Part shown: one piece after another, positions 9,421 to 21,753 of the stretch
Layout of the letters: each line of letters opens with the position of its first letter
Position numbering within the stretch: position 1 is the stretch's first letter
Assembly: GCF_030272615.1 (NCBI RefSeq)
Contig: NC_081406.1
Location: forward strand, 478,170,900 to 478,234,899
Length of the DNA: 64,000 nucleotides
Direction: 5' to 3'
Origin: Cryptomeria japonica
Lineage: Eukaryota; Streptophyta; Pinopsida; Cupressales; Cupressaceae
Notes under the pieces: model-generated
What the model was told of the DNA's origin: nothing
Databases searched by the model: none
The model's input: the letters and a program-made list of their open reading frames with translations, nothing else
Position numbers and translations under genes: made by a program

Positions 9421-10603
9421 ATGGCATCTAATAGTTCAAGTTCATCTGCAGCTGTCTTTCAAAGAGAAATTGCTAGGCTTGATGGAACAAATTATAGAGT
9501 ATGGAAGATTCAGATGGAGACTCATCTGAGATGTCTTGGTAAGGAAATCTGGGAGATCACTGAGAATGGTGTAACCCCTTTTAATCCAACATCTAGCAAT
9601 CCTCCTCTCGAAAACTTGGATAAGGAGATTGAGAATGATTGTAGAGCTAGAGAAGCCCTCTTGTTTGCACTTTCTGATCAACAAATAATGGGATTGACTG
9701 ACAAATATACAATGTTGTGGTGGATCTCTGAGTGAAGATGAAATAATTTCTAAAGTTTTGAGACCTTTACCACCAGCTTATAAGATGAAGGTTACTGCAA
9801 TTAATGAATTGAGAACAATGAATAATACTTATGTCAATAAGGATACCTTGGCTGGGAAATTATCTATTTTTGAGCTTGAAAATTTTGGACCATCTGGAGC
9901 TATGAAGTATGAACCTGCTTTTCATGCATTTATGTCATCAACTGGCAAGAAATATTGCAAAGGAATTGGATGATATGAAGAGGGAAGATGAATAATTTGA
10001 GCAGCTTGAAACCCTATTTGCTAGAAGAGTACCTAAAGTATTGGTAGGAAGTAAGTATGAAGGAAAATCACCCTTTAAATCTTTTGCATGTAATAAGATA
10101 GGTCATTTTGCATCTAGATGTCTTGAAAGAAATTCAAGATTTGAATGAAGAGCTAGAAGATCTTTTAAGCCTAACCCTAGATATCAGAACAAGAATAAGT
10201 ACATGAAAAATAGAGATAAATCATGTTACTTTGAGGATGAGGAAGGTGTAATTGATTCTGATGATGAACCGACACAAGACTCTACTAGTGGTTCCGACAA
10301 TGGAAAGGAATGGGTGTTCGTGGCTATCAATGAAGATGATCCTGTACAATAAAGAGAATGTAGCTGAGGAAAAGGCCCTTGCTGCTAAAATTGAAGATAA
10401 GGATGAATGAGTAATAGATAGTGGTTGTTCACATCATATGAATGGAGATAAAAGGAAGTTTCTATCTTTGCAAGAATTTGATGGCGGTCTAGTTAGATTT
10501 GGATATGACAAAGCATGCATGATTAAAGGAAGAGGGACCATGTCATTAGATGGTAAGAACAATACTGATAATGTTTATTATGTTGAAGGTTTAAGGCATA
10601 ATC
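9421..10603 (+). pseudogene. Element A Gag and start of Pol (protease)
   Basis: Starts at ATG 9421 after the PBS leader. The N-terminus reads LDGTNYRVWKIQMETHL, the usual start of copia UBN2-type Gag. Compared with element B and A2, about 60 codons are missing at 9706-9709 (DK jumps to QCCGG), which also shifts frame. The knuckle is reduced to CNKIGHFASRC after PFKSFA, so its first Cys is lost. The protease active site is VIDSGCSHHM at about 10411-10440, with a stop just upstream. The frame is cut at 10603 by element B inside VYYVEGLRHN. It continues at 17316. Confidence 0.88.
10599..10603 (+). repeat. Left target site duplication of B (TAATC)
   Basis: TAATC directly before the B LTR, matched exactly at 17316-17320. 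It falls inside the CATAAT(C) codons (His-Asn) of the element A pol frame. Confidence 0.95.
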
Positions 10604-11670
10604 TGTTGCTAGTTTGCATATGTTGATATGGTTTTGTCATTGATGTCAACACCTATCCTTACTTGTCAACACTTATCAAGCACTCGGAGATTTTGGTTAT
10701 GTTCACCAACAAGATAGAGACTTATGCAAAACACTAGTATTTGGTTCACCGACAGATTATATTGTTCACCGGCACTTGGAATGACTTGGAAACTACATGG
10801 TTATGTTGAAGACATTATTCTATCACTTTTTTTTGGTGATTTGGTTAACTATTTATTCGGGTTTGGATATTTCTTGTTACCGACAAATAGGTCCATGATA
10901 AGCACCGACAGACTTATCTATTCCAGATCAGCACGACATCTAATGGAGATGATTTATTATTATTGTAAATGCATTGAGTCGACATCATGCATCGGATATT
11001 GATTTGTTTGTAATTAATTTTATTGTAATATCTTTTAGTGAGCTAACCTATTCAATTGGTCTTAGGTTATGGTATATATGTAAGATCTTATTTGTAAGAT
11101 CGATATGCGATTGGGAAGAAGAATTGTAATAGAGTATATGTGAAAATAAGAAGAGTTATACACACAGACATCATTTGAAGGTTGAAGGAGGGTTTTGTTA
11201 AGGCAATCAGAACTACATCGGTACTGAATCCAGCATATGAAGATACTATTTTGTGCAGTACATTATCATTGGATTTAACCATCCAATTGTAGTCAGTATG
11301 ACTCTCATTTTGTGATTGAGCAGTGAGCTCTAGGCAGCTGGCCTTTCTGCATGTGAAGAATCCATATTGTAAACACATACTATCTGTAGTAGTATCATTT
11401 GATTGTGGGTAAGGCTTCCCACCATGGTTTTTCCCCTTATAGGGTTTCCACATACAAACATTGGTGTTATGTGTTGTGGATGTTATTGTCTTTCTGTTTC
11501 ATGCATTAATCTTTACCGGTATTTCTATTAACTGTTAAGACTGTCTACCGGCATAAAGTTTGGTTTACTGGTATTAAGCATTAAGTTTTAGTTAAGTTAT
11601 TTTTGGTTGAATTTATTAGACAACCGATTCACACCCCCCGCCCCCTCTCAGTTGTCTTCGGGGCCTAAAA
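10604..11670 (+). repeat. 5' LTR of B
   Basis: 1067 bp starting TGTTGCTAGTTTGC and ending GGGCCTAAAA (the 3' LTR ends ACCTAACA). Box CCACCATGGTTTTTCCCC near 11420. Many ACCGGC, ACCGAC and ACCGGT boxes in the U3. Confidence 0.92.
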
Positions 11671-11687
11671 ATTGGTATCAAAGCCTA
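11671..11687 (+). other. Primer binding site of B
   Basis: ATTGGTATCAAAGCCTA, one G to A change from the consensus ATTGGTATCAGAGCC. Confidence 0.85.
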
Positions 11688-11727
11688 GTCCTCTTTTTGC
11701 AGAAGTTTAACAGCTTAAGGAGATCCA

Positions 11728-12630
11728 ATGTCTACCAACTATTTCAGGAAGGACAGTTTGAAACTTGATGGAACTAACTATGGCATATGGAAGATCGGGA
11801 TGGAGACACACTTGAATTGCATTGGAAAGGATATATGGGAGGTTACAAAGAATGGTTATACTGCTCCTACTCCCAATCAGCCTAATCCACCAACCTTGGG
11901 AAGAGATGAAGAAAATTATTGCAAAGCAAGAGAAGCACTTTTGAGTGCATTATATGATCAACAAGTCATGGGATTGTCAGATAGATCTACTGCTAAAGCT
12001 ATTTGGGACAAACTAGAAACATTGAATGAAGGAGATTCCACAGTCAAAATTGCAAAACTTGAATGCTTTCGGGTCAGGTATGAAAGTCTAAAAATGGAAG
12101 AAGATGAAAGAATTTCTGGTTTTATGGAAAGAGTAAATGAAATTGTTTTGGGTATACAATGTTGTGGAGGAACCTTAAGTGAAGATGAGATTGTTTCTAA
12201 AGTTTTAAGAGCTTTTCCACCGGCATATAAAATGAAAGTTACTGCTATAAATGAATTAAGAACAATGCCTAATGCATCAGTATCTAGAGACACTTTGGTT
12301 GGAAAACTTTCAGATTTTGAGCTTGAGGAATTTCGTCCTGTTACTACTATCAAGACAAATCTAGCTTTCAAGGCTTCATCATCAACTGCAACATCATCAT
12401 CATTTTCTGATAAATCTGATTGGAAAGTCTTCTATGCAAGAGAAATTGAAGAAAGCAGGAGAGAAAATGAAGAAAATGAAGAACTTGAAGAACTTGAAGC
12501 ACTATTTGCAAGGAAAATGCCTAAAGGTCCTATTGGAAGTAAGTATGAAGGTAAACACCCTTTAAATGTTTTAAATGTAATAAGACTGGTCATATGGCAT
12601 CTAGGTGTCCTGATGGACATGCAAGATTAA
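11728..12630 (+). pseudogene. Element B Gag
   Basis: 300-codon frame from ATG 11728 after the PBS leader. N-terminal LDGTNYGIWKIGMETHL and the following helical region (AIWDKLETLNEGD, VRYESLKMEEDERI, FPPAYKMKVTAINEL) are a full UBN2-type copia Gag; an acidic Glu-rich stretch follows (residues 235-265). The zinc knuckle CFKCNKTGHMASRC lies at 12567-12608 in the next frame, so a single-base loss just upstream separates Gag from its knuckle. This Gag would form the virus-like particle and package RNA. It is the best preserved Gag in the window. Confidence 0.92.
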
Positions 12631-15600
12631 GAGAAGAAGCTAAAAGAACATATAAGCCTAACCCTGACTATCAGAAATACAAATTCAGGAAGAATAGAGA
12701 CAAATCTTGTTATTATGCTAATGAAGGAGTTACTCATGATTATTATGAGGATCCAACAGACAATGGATGGGTTTTTGTTGCTATAACAGAAGATCAACCG
12801 ACACCTATTGTTCAACTAGTAGAGCAGGCCCTGGCAGCTAAAGTTGAAGATAAGGATGAATGGATTATTGATTCAGAATGTTCACATCATATGACTAGAG
12901 ATAAGAGTAAATTCTTAACCTTTCAGGAATACAATGGAGGTCTAGTAAGATTTGGAGATGATAAAGCTTGTTTTATCAAAGGAAAAGGCACCATATCTTT
13001 TGATGGTAAGCACAATACTGATAATGTTTACTATGTTGAAGGTTTGAAGCATAATCTTTTGAGTGTTGGTCAGTTAGTTGAGAAAGTATTTCAGTTACAA
13101 TTCAAGAATGGTAAATGCAAAATCTTAAACAGAACTGGTTTGGAAATTGCAACCAGTAATCAGACTAGAGGTAATATCTTTCATTTGAACAATAATGAGA
13201 AAGCATGTTTGATTGTACATATTGATGAAAGTTGGTTATGGCATAAGAGAGTTTTTCATGTAAATTTTTATTGCATTGTGAAAATCATTACTACTAAGGC
13301 AGTTAGAGATTTACCTAAGATTGTTAAACCTCACAATCTGGTATGTAAGGAATGTCAATTTGGAAAGCAAGTTAGAGCATCTTTCAAGAGTATTCTGGAG
13401 AAGTCTAACAATGTTCTTGATTTAATTCATATTGATTTATGTGGTCCAGCAAGAACTAGAAGTATACAAGAAGATAGATATTTTATGCTAATCATTGATG
13501 ACTATTCTAGAATGTGTTAGGTTACTTTTCTCAGAGAAAAATCTGAAGCATTTGGGAAATTCAAACTATTCAAGGTGATGGTAGAAAATGAAACCAACAA
13601 GAAAATCAAATGTTTGAGATCAGATCAAGGAGGTGAGTTCACATCTAAGAAATTTAATACATTCTGTGAAGTGAATGGGATCAGAAGACAGTTGTCAGCA
13701 CCTCGGACACCCCAGCAGAATGGAGTTGTGGAAAGGAAAAACATAACAATCTTGGATGCAGCCAGAAGTATGATATCAAAAGAAAATCTACATCATATAT
13801 ATTGGAGAGAAGTGGTCAATACAACTATTTATACATTCAATAGAGTTCACATCAGAGGAGAAACTGGTAAGACTCCACATGAACTATGGTTTGGTAATAC
13901 TCCTACTCTTAAATATTTTAGAATATTTGGAAGTAAATGCTATATTAGAAGAGATGAGTATATTGGAAAATTTGATCCTAGAAGTGATGAAGGAATATTT
14001 CTTGGTTATTCATCTAAGAGCAAGGCATATAGATGTTTTAACAAGAGATTGCAGAAAATTGTTGAGAGTGCAAATGTGAAGATTAATGAACAGTTTAGAG
14101 GAAATTCAAGGTACACAAACTCTGAACCGACAATAGAGATAATCACAAATGAACCTACTATGAATACACCAGTACAGAATGGTGATCCAATTACACCGGC
14201 ATCATCTGGAGATTCAACCGTCACTAAAGAACAACATCAAGCAAAAGCACCCTAGTATGTAAGATTGAATCATTCTGAAGATCAGATAATTGGAAACAAA
14301 TTCCTAGGATTTATGACTAGAGGAAGATTGGCAAATGAGGAGGTATGTCTTATTTCTCAAATTGAACATACATCAGTTAATTAGGCATGTGAAGATAAAT
14401 ATTGGATTAAAGCAATGGAAGATGAATTGGAACAAATTGAAAGGAATAACACTTGGTCATTAGTTCCCCGGCCTAAAGACAAAAATGTAATTGGAACTAA
14501 ATGGGTTTTTAGAAATAAACTTAATGAAGATGGCATGGTAATCAGAAACAAAGAAAGATTGGTGTGTAAGGGATATTCTCAAAAAGAAGGAATTGATTAC
14601 AATGAAACCTTTGTACTGGTAGCTAGAATTGAGGCAGTAAGACTTTTATTGTCTTTTGCAGCACACATGAACTATAAAGTATATAAAATGGATGTTAAAT
14701 GTGCATTTCTGAATGGAGATATTGAAGAAGAAGTTTATATTGAGCAACCTGATGGATTTTCTTTGATAGATAACAAAGACATGGTTTGCAAGTTTAGGAA
14801 AGCTTTATATGGATTAAAACAAGCTCCTAGAGCTTGGTATGCAAGATTGGACAAAAATCTTTTGAAGCTTGGTTACACAAAAGGTAATGCAGACAACAAT
14901 TTATACTACAAAGTAACTAATGATGACATCTTGGTCATGGAAATTTTTGTTGATGATATAATCTTTGGAGGAGAAGATGGCTTGTGTAAAGACTTTTCTA
15001 ACAAAATGCAGCAAGAATTTGAAATGTCTATGGTTGGAGAGATAAAATTCTATTTAGGATTGCAGATTTCATAGACTGATAAAGGTATAATCCTATGTCA
15101 ATCTAAGTACTTGAAGGAATTACTAAAGAAATTTGGCATGGAGAATTGTAAACTGGTAAGCACACCTATGACTACAAATGATAAATTATCTTTGAAGGAT
15201 GAATCTACAGCTGTTAATCTGACTAGATACAAGTCTATGATAGGAGGTTTACTGTATTTGAAACAAACAAGACCTCATATTATGAATTTAGTATGTATTG
15301 TTTCAAGATTTCAGAGTAATCCTAAAGAAAATCATGAATTAGCAATGAAAAGGATTTTCCGGTACCTACAAGGCACTACAAATCTTGGTTTATGGTATCC
15401 TAGAGATGAAAATTTTGACTTATATGCATACACAGATGCTAATTGGGTAGGAGATGTGGATGACAGAAAAAGCAGCACCGGCGGAGCATTTTTTCCTAGC
15501 AGCAGACTAATTTCATGGTTGAGCACGAAACAGAGTTGTACAAGTTTATCAGCTGTAGAATCAGAATATGTTGCAACAACAACCAACTGTACACAAGTAT

Positions 15601-15899
15601 TATGGATCAAGAAAATGTTGAAGGACATAAAGGTAAATTGCAAGGAACCCATAACTATCTACTGTGACAATACAACAATAATTGATATATCAAAGAACCC
15701 GATACTTCACTCTAAAACTAAACATGTTTCTATCAAACTGAACTTTCTAAAGGAGAATGTTGAAGCAAAAGAAGTGAAATTGGTTTCTGTGAATACTAAA
15801 GAGAAGATTGTAGATATTTTTACAAAGCCTTTGCCTAAGGAAACATTTGAGTATCTCAGAGAGAAAATTAGAGTCCTACCCCCATCGATAGAGACCTAG
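12594..15899 (+). pseudogene. Element B Pol: protease, integrase, RT, RNase H
   Basis: One frame of about 1100 codons with four stops, all TAG, at 13518, 14253, 14382 and 15072. In order: zinc knuckle tail; protease WIIDSECSHHM, where the DSG catalytic motif is DSE (12870-12878); GAG-pre-integrase region with LWHKRVFHVNF; integrase core with HIDLCGP, LRSDQGGEF and NGVVERKN (the D, D, E residues are all present); RT with VKCAFLNGDIEEEVY, GLKQAPRAWYARLD and FVDDIIFGG (14946-14957); RNase H with DANWVGD, ESEYVATTTN and HSKTKHVSIK; end DIFTKPLPKETFEYL. Order PR-INT-RT-RH is diagnostic of copia. Confidence 0.95.
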
Positions 15900-16257
15900 A
15901 CAGTTGATGTTTGTCATCAACCGATAGAATTAAAAGAGAAATCTTTTATTACGGCTTTGATGAGGAGAGCTACTTCTCAGGGGGAGTAGTTGAATGAATT
16001 GGTATTTTGTATTTGGTTTTGTATTTCTTTGGCATTTGATGTCAAAGGGGGAGAGATTGATATGGAAAAACACATGGATAACACATATTATTCCTAGGGG
16101 GAGAGATTATTACTTTGGAATGAGATGATATTATGTATTTTTTATTTCTAGTTAATGATCTCTTTGGGAGATTGTTGGTTTTTCGTTTTTGGCATTTTTT
16201 TTTGGCACTTTGATGGTTTTTCCATCTTGTCTTGCCATCAATGCCAAAGGGGGAGAT
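15900..16257 (+). other. 3' untranslated region and PPT of B
   Basis: No ORF. It contains four purine tracts of the form GGGGGAG (near 15980, 16045, 16095 and the last). The final AAAGGGGGAGAT at 16246-16257 touches the 3' LTR and is the functional polypurine tract by position; the upstream ones may be decoys or secondary PPTs. Confidence 0.75.
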
Positions 16258-17315
16258 TGTTGGTATTTTGGATATGTTGATATGGTTTTGTCATTGATGT
16301 CAACACCTGTCATTACTTGTCAACACTTATCAAGCACTTGGAGATTTTGGTTATGTTCACTGGCAAGACAGAGACTTATGCAAAACACTGGTATTTGGTT
16401 CACCGACAGATTATATTGTTCATCGGCACTTGGAATGACTTGGAAACTACTTGGTTATATCGAAGACATTATTCTATCACTTTGTATTGGTGATTTGGTT
16501 AACTACTTATTCAGGTTTGCATATTTGCTATTACCGGCAAATAGGTCCAGGATAAGCACCGACAGACTTATCTATTCCAGATCAGGACGACATGTTATGG
16601 AGATGATTTATTATTATTTTAAATGCATTGAGCCGACATCATGCATCGGATATTGATTTGTTTGTAATTAATTTTATTGTAATCTTTTAGTGAGCCGACC
16701 TATTCAATTGGTCTTAGGTTATGGTATATATGTAAGATCTTATTTGTAAGATCAATATGCGATTGGGAAGAAGAATTGTAATAGAGTTTATGTGAAAATT
16801 AGCAGAGCTATACACATAGACATCATTTGAAGGTTGAAGGAGGGTTTTGTAAAGGCAATCAGAACTACACCGGTACTAAATCCAGCATAGGAAGATGCTA
16901 TTTTGTGTAGTACATTATCATTGGATTTAACCATCCAATTGTAGTCAATGTGACTCTCATTTTGTGATTGAGCAGTGAGCTCTAGGCATCTAGCCTTTCT
17001 GCATGTGCAGAATCCATATTGTAAACACATACTATCTGCAGTAGTATCATTTGATTGTGGGTAAGGCTTCCCACCATGGTTTTTCCCCTTACAGGGTTTC
17101 CACATACAAACATTGGTGTTATGTGTTGTGGATGTTATTGTCTTTCTGTTTCATGCATTAATCTTTACCGGTATTGCTATTAACTATTAAGACTGTCTAC
17201 CGGCATAAAGTTTGGTTTACCGATATTAAGCATTAAGTTTTGGTTAAGTTATTTTTGGTTGAATTTATTAGACATCTGATTCACCCCCCCTCTCTATTGT
17301 CTCTGGGACCTAACA
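16258..17315 (+). repeat. 3' LTR of B
   Basis: 1058 bp, TGTTGGTATTTTGG ... GGGACCTAACA, followed by the TAATC duplication at 17316-17320. Aligns end to end with 10604-11670. Confidence 0.93.
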
Positions 17316-18580
17316 TAATCTTTTGAGTGTAGGATAGTTGGTGGATAAGGGATTTCAATTACAATTCAAGGATGGAAAATGCAAGATCATTAATAGATCT
17401 ATATTAGAGATTACAACCGGTACTCAAATAAAAGGTAATATATTTCATTTGAATTTCGGTGAGAAGACATGTTTGATTGCAGAAATTAATGAGACTTGGC
17501 TTTGGCATAAAAGGCTATGTCATGTGAATTTTGATTGCATGGTAAAGATTAGTTCAATTAAGGAAGTTAGAGATATACCTAAGATTGTGAAGCCCTATAA
17601 TCCCATATGTAAGGAATATCAAATGGAAAAATAGGTCAGAACCTCTTTTAAGAATATACAAGACAAATCTAATGATGTTATTGATCTTATTCAAACTGAT
17701 TTGTGTGGTCTTGCTAGAATCCAAAGTTTTCAAGGTGATAGATATTTATGCTAATCATTAATGACTATTCTAGAATGATGTGGGTTACTTTTCTAAGGGA
17801 GAAATATGAGGCTTTTGAAAAGATTAAAATCTTTAAAGATAAGGTTGAAACTGAGACAAGATTGAAGATTAAGTGCTTAAGGTCAGATCATGGTGGAGAA
17901 TTCACATCCAATGAGTTTAATAACTTTTGTGAGAAGCATGGCATAAGAAGATAATTTTTTGCTCCCCAGACACCTTAGTAGAATGGAGTTGTGGAAAGAA
18001 AGAACATAACTATTTGGATGATGCTAGAACCATGATGATGGAAGCTAATCTACCTCATATATATTGGAGAGAAGCAGTGAGTACATCAGTATACATTCAA
18101 CAGAGTTCATATCAAAGGGGAAACCGGTAAGACACCTTATGAGTTATCGTTTGGCAATACACCTAAAGTTAAGTACTTCAAAATCTTTGGTAGTAAATGT
18201 TATATCAAGAGAGATGATTTCATTGGCAAGTTTGATCCTAGATGCGATGAAGGAATATTTCCTAGTTATTCTAATGAAAGCAAATCATATAGATGTTATA
18301 ACAAAAGATTGCAGAGAATTATGGAGAGCGCTAATGTCAAGGTGGATGAGCAGAATAGAAGTTAAATAAGAATTTATGAGCAAGAAACAACAGTGGAAAT
18401 GATCATAACAAAACCAGTAACACCTTTACTGAAGAATGCTAAACCAGTTACTCCGGCAGTATCAAAAAATTCAATCGTAAATGAAGATCAGGGAAGAGAA
18501 ACAGAGAATCGGAAGACTCCTAGGTATGTAAGGTTGAATCATTCAGAAGATCAAATCATTAGGGATAAGAGCAAATGAGT
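17316..18580 (+). pseudogene. Element A integrase region
   Basis: Resumes the A Pol frame after B. SVG-stop-LVDKGFQLQF starts it, followed by LWHKRLCHVNFDCMVKI (pre-integrase His/Cys region), TDLCG (first Asp), LRSDHGGEF (second Asp) and NGVVERKN (Glu). Frame changes at about 17745, 17955 and 18370 and several stops show heavy decay. The C-terminal Asn/Pro-rich linker (18393-18578) ends in YVRLNHSEDQII, as in B. Function when intact: insertion of cDNA into the genome. Confidence 0.88.
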
Positions 18581-18639
18581 GATGACAAGAAGAAGATTCA
18601 CAGCTGATGAGGTATGTTTAATTTCTCAAGTTGAACCAG

Positions 18640-20163
18640 TATCAGTAACTGAAGCATGTAAAGATGAATGTTGGATGAAAGATATGGAAGAAGAATTAGA
18701 TCAGATAAAAAAGAACATGGATTTTAGCTCCCCGGCCTAAGAATAAGAATGTTATTGGAACTAAATGGGTTTTTAGGAATAAATTAAGTGAAGTTGGACA
18801 AATTATGATAAATAAAGCTAGATTGGTTTGTAAAGGATATTCTCAGAATGAAGGAATTGATTATGGTGAAAATTTTGCACCTGTAGCTAGGATTGAAGCT
18901 GTAAGATTATTTCTTGCCAATGCTGCACATAAAAACTACAAGGTTTTGCAAATGGATGTTAAGTGTATTTTTCTGAATGGGGATCTTGATGAGGAAGTTT
19001 ATATTGAGAAACTTGACGACTTTTCACTTTCAAATGATAAAAATATGGTTTGCAGGTTAAAGAAAGTCTTATATGGATTGAAACAGGCACCTAGAGATTG
19101 GTATGCAAGGTTGGACAAATTATTTTTAAAACTTGATTTCACTAAAGGTAATATTGACACTAATCTATATTATAAAGTCATTGATGATGTTATACTAATT
19201 ATTGAGGTCTTTATTGATGACATCATTTTTGGAGGTGAAGATAAGTTGTGCATGGAATTTTCTAGTAATATGGAGAATGAATTTGAGATGTCTATGATTG
19301 GGGAAATGAAATTTTTCTTAGGTTTGCAGATTACTCAGAGTGATAAAAGTATTTTCTTCTGTCAAACTAAGTATGCTAGGGAGTTGTTGAAGAAATTTGC
19401 TATGGAAAATTCTAAACCGGTTAGTACTCCTATAGTTATAAGTGATAAATTGTCAAAGAAAGATGAATCGGCACCAGTAAATCGTATAAGATACAAGTCT
19501 TTGATTGGAGGTTTGCTATATTTGACTCAACCTAGACTAGATATAATGAATATAGTTTGCATTGCATCAAGATATCAAAGTGATCCTAGAGAAAATCATG
19601 AGAGTGTGGTGAAAAGGATTTTTAGATACTTACAAGGAACATTTGAATATGGTTTGTGGTATCCTAAAGATGATGGATTTACTTTATGTGCATATACAGA
19701 TGTAGATTGGGTAGGTGATGTTGATGACTAGAAAAGTACTTTCGGTGGAGCTTTCTTTTTTGGAAAGAGATGTATTTTAGGGATCAACAAGAAATGGTCA
19801 TGTACTTCCTTATCTACTATTGAAGCTGAGTATGTTGTTGCTGCTACTAACTGTACACAAGTTCTATGGATGAAGAAAATGTTGAAGGACATAAAAGTGC
19901 ATTGCAATGAACCGGTAGTTATTCACTGTGATAACTCTACTAGTATAGACATATTAAAGAATCTGATATTCCACTCTAAGACAAAACACATATCTATCAA
20001 GTATAACTTTTTGAAGGAAAAGGTGGAAGAAAATGAAATTAGATTGGTTTATGTGAACACTAAAGAGAAGATTGCAGACATATTCACTAAACCTTTGCCT
20101 AAAGAATCATTTGAGTATCTCAAAGACAAATTAGGGGTTTCTACCCCTCCGACTAAAAACTGA
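18640..20163 (+). pseudogene. Element A reverse transcriptase and RNase H
   Basis: Main frame 18805-20163 with one stop at 19729 (DVDD-stop-KST). RT motifs: LVCKGYSQNEGIDYGENFAP, MDVKCIFLNGDLDEEVYIE, YGLKQAPRDWYARLD, and the catalytic box FIDDIIFGG (19210-19221). RNase H: YTDVDWVGDVDD, IEAEYVVAATN, HSKTKHISIKYNF, and the end NTKEKIADIFTKPLPKESFE. The segment 18640-18800 holds the RT start in another frame. Length and order are those of a normal copia Pol. Confidence 0.92.
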
Positions 20164-20527
20164 TTGATGCTATTTGGCATCAGTCCGGTATGAATTATCA
20201 GAGCTATTATTCATTTTGGATTGATGTGGTTATGATACTACTCAGGGGGAGTAGTTAGTCTTGTGATTCAGTAGTTTATGATTTTGCTTTGATATTTATG
20301 TCAGATCTTTGGCATTGATGTCAAAGGGTGAGAGATATTTATGTGAAAAACTTCAGTTATATACATTAGGCAGAGAAATTTGCAGAACATAACTGTGATA
20401 TACTCTACAGGGAGAGTATGAATCGCAACTTCATTTCTATATTCTTGTATGGGAGATTTTCTTGGCATTTCTTGGCACTTGGATGTTTTTCACATCTAGT
20501 GTTTCCATCAATACCAAAGGGGGAGAT
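20164..20527 (+). other. 3' untranslated region and PPT of A
   Basis: No ORF. Purine tracts CTCAGGGGGAG near 20242 and GTCAAAGGGTGAG near 20320 precede the true PPT AAAGGGGGAGAT at 20516-20527, which is identical to that of B and H. Confidence 0.75.
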
Positions 20528-21753
20528 TGTTGGCAATTTGGAGGAATTGATTATGTGTTGCATTGATGTTGTGTCATTGATGTCAACACTAGCTGCTTTG
20601 GTTGTTTACTGGTATCTGATTGGTCCCAGTAGGATGATTGGTTTCTGGTTGGTAAGATCATGTTGATCCCCTATACTCTGGTATGCTTTGGCTTTTGGAA
20701 TTGGCTTAGATTTGCTATTCATGCTACTCTTATATATGTTCAGTCAGTTGGTATTGATTTGGTGATTGGATGCTATCTTATATGTTGGTAAGCCTGGTTT
20801 ATTGATCTGGTGAGGGTTTCATTGACAGAGCTTTGTTGAAGATATTTTGATACTATGCATAAGTGGTGTTGGTGTGGCTTCTAATAGGGATTCAGGATAC
20901 TGATGATGATCCTGTTCAAGCCTTGACTGATTGGGATCATTGGTATAGCATGTGTGGAGCTAAGTTGGGTCCGGTACTATCTAGGTTATGGACTGACTTA
21001 ATGTAACGTGTTGTTGGGACTCCTTGATGTGTTTATGGGATGGCTTATGGGTTGGATGATATTTGTTTGGTCTCAAGCTGACATTTTTTGTAACTATGTA
21101 ATAGATTTGTTGTTTGGGTGGCCGACCTAATTGTTTAAGGTCGAGGGTTTGTATATATATGTGTATGATCTCATTGTAGATTAATGTATGCAAGTGAATA
21201 ATGTAATAATCATTCATGCAGAGGATTTGGTCAATCATAGGTGATCGAGTTAGGTTTATGCAAGAGGTTTAAGACCTCCAGTATTGAGCTTAACTAGAAC
21301 TATATTCAGGCATAGCATATGCTATTATTGCAATTCATTCTTCCTTCCAGATTGTAATCTAGATTTCTTATGCAGTTAGTGAGACTCCTTTTGTGATGAG
21401 CGGTGTGCTCTAGGCTATTGGCCTTCTTGCAAGTGTAGGCCCAATTTGTAATCACATACTTACTGCAGAAGTATTTTCTGACTGTGGATAGACTTCCCAC
21501 TATGGTTTTTCCCTTTATCGGGTTTTCCACGTACAAATCTCGGTGTCATGTGGATGGTAACTATTCTCTAATTGTTGGTTGTGCTTAATTTGTATATCTT
21601 CTATTTCGATAATTGGTTTATGTATTCCGTTATTAATCTTATGTGTTCTAGTAATAAAGTTTTAATTGCTTAAGGTTCCAATAATCTGGTGACAACTGAT
21701 TCACCCCCCCCCCCCCCTCTCAGTTGTCCTCTGGTTATTTGAACTGTCCAATA
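20528..21753 (+). repeat. 3' LTR of A
   Basis: 1226 bp starting TGTTGGCAATTTGG and ending GAACTGTCCAATA (consensus GTCTAACA). Has a run of 14 C near 21703-21716 in the conserved CACCC..TCTCAG segment, much longer than in the 5' LTR. Confidence 0.9.

Larger units (their letters stand above)
10604..17315 (+). mobile_element. Element B: Ty1/copia retrotransposon inserted in A
   Basis: 6712 bp with 5' LTR 10604-11670, PBS, Gag, a single-frame Pol to 15899, PPT and 3' LTR 16258-17315. Perfect TAATC target duplications. Joining the flanks restores the A frame LRHN/LLSVG. The first 400 aligned LTR bases differ at about 30 positions (about 7.5%), less than A, as nesting requires. Gag has one frameshift and Pol four in-frame TAG stops, otherwise all domains are complete. 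It is a relative of A (similar Gag and Pol) but has different LTRs. Confidence 0.95.
8143..21753 (+). mobile_element. Element A: Ty1/copia retrotransposon, split by B
   Basis: 5' LTR 8143-9363, PBS, Gag and protease 9421-10603, [element B 10604-17315], integrase, RT and RNase H 17316-20163, PPT, 3' LTR 20528-21753. Flanking pentamers GAAAA (8138-8142) and GAATA (21754-21758) differ at one base. Without B the element is about 6.9 kb, a normal length for an autonomous copia element. The first 248 aligned LTR bases differ at 24 positions by hand count (about 10%), so it is old; numerous stops and a gag deletion agree. Domain order PR-INT-RT-RH makes it Ty1/copia. Confidence 0.92.

Noticed and set aside
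11958-12371. 137-codon minus-strand frame
   Set aside because: Antisense of the B Gag; the Ser-rich wording comes from the complementary strand.
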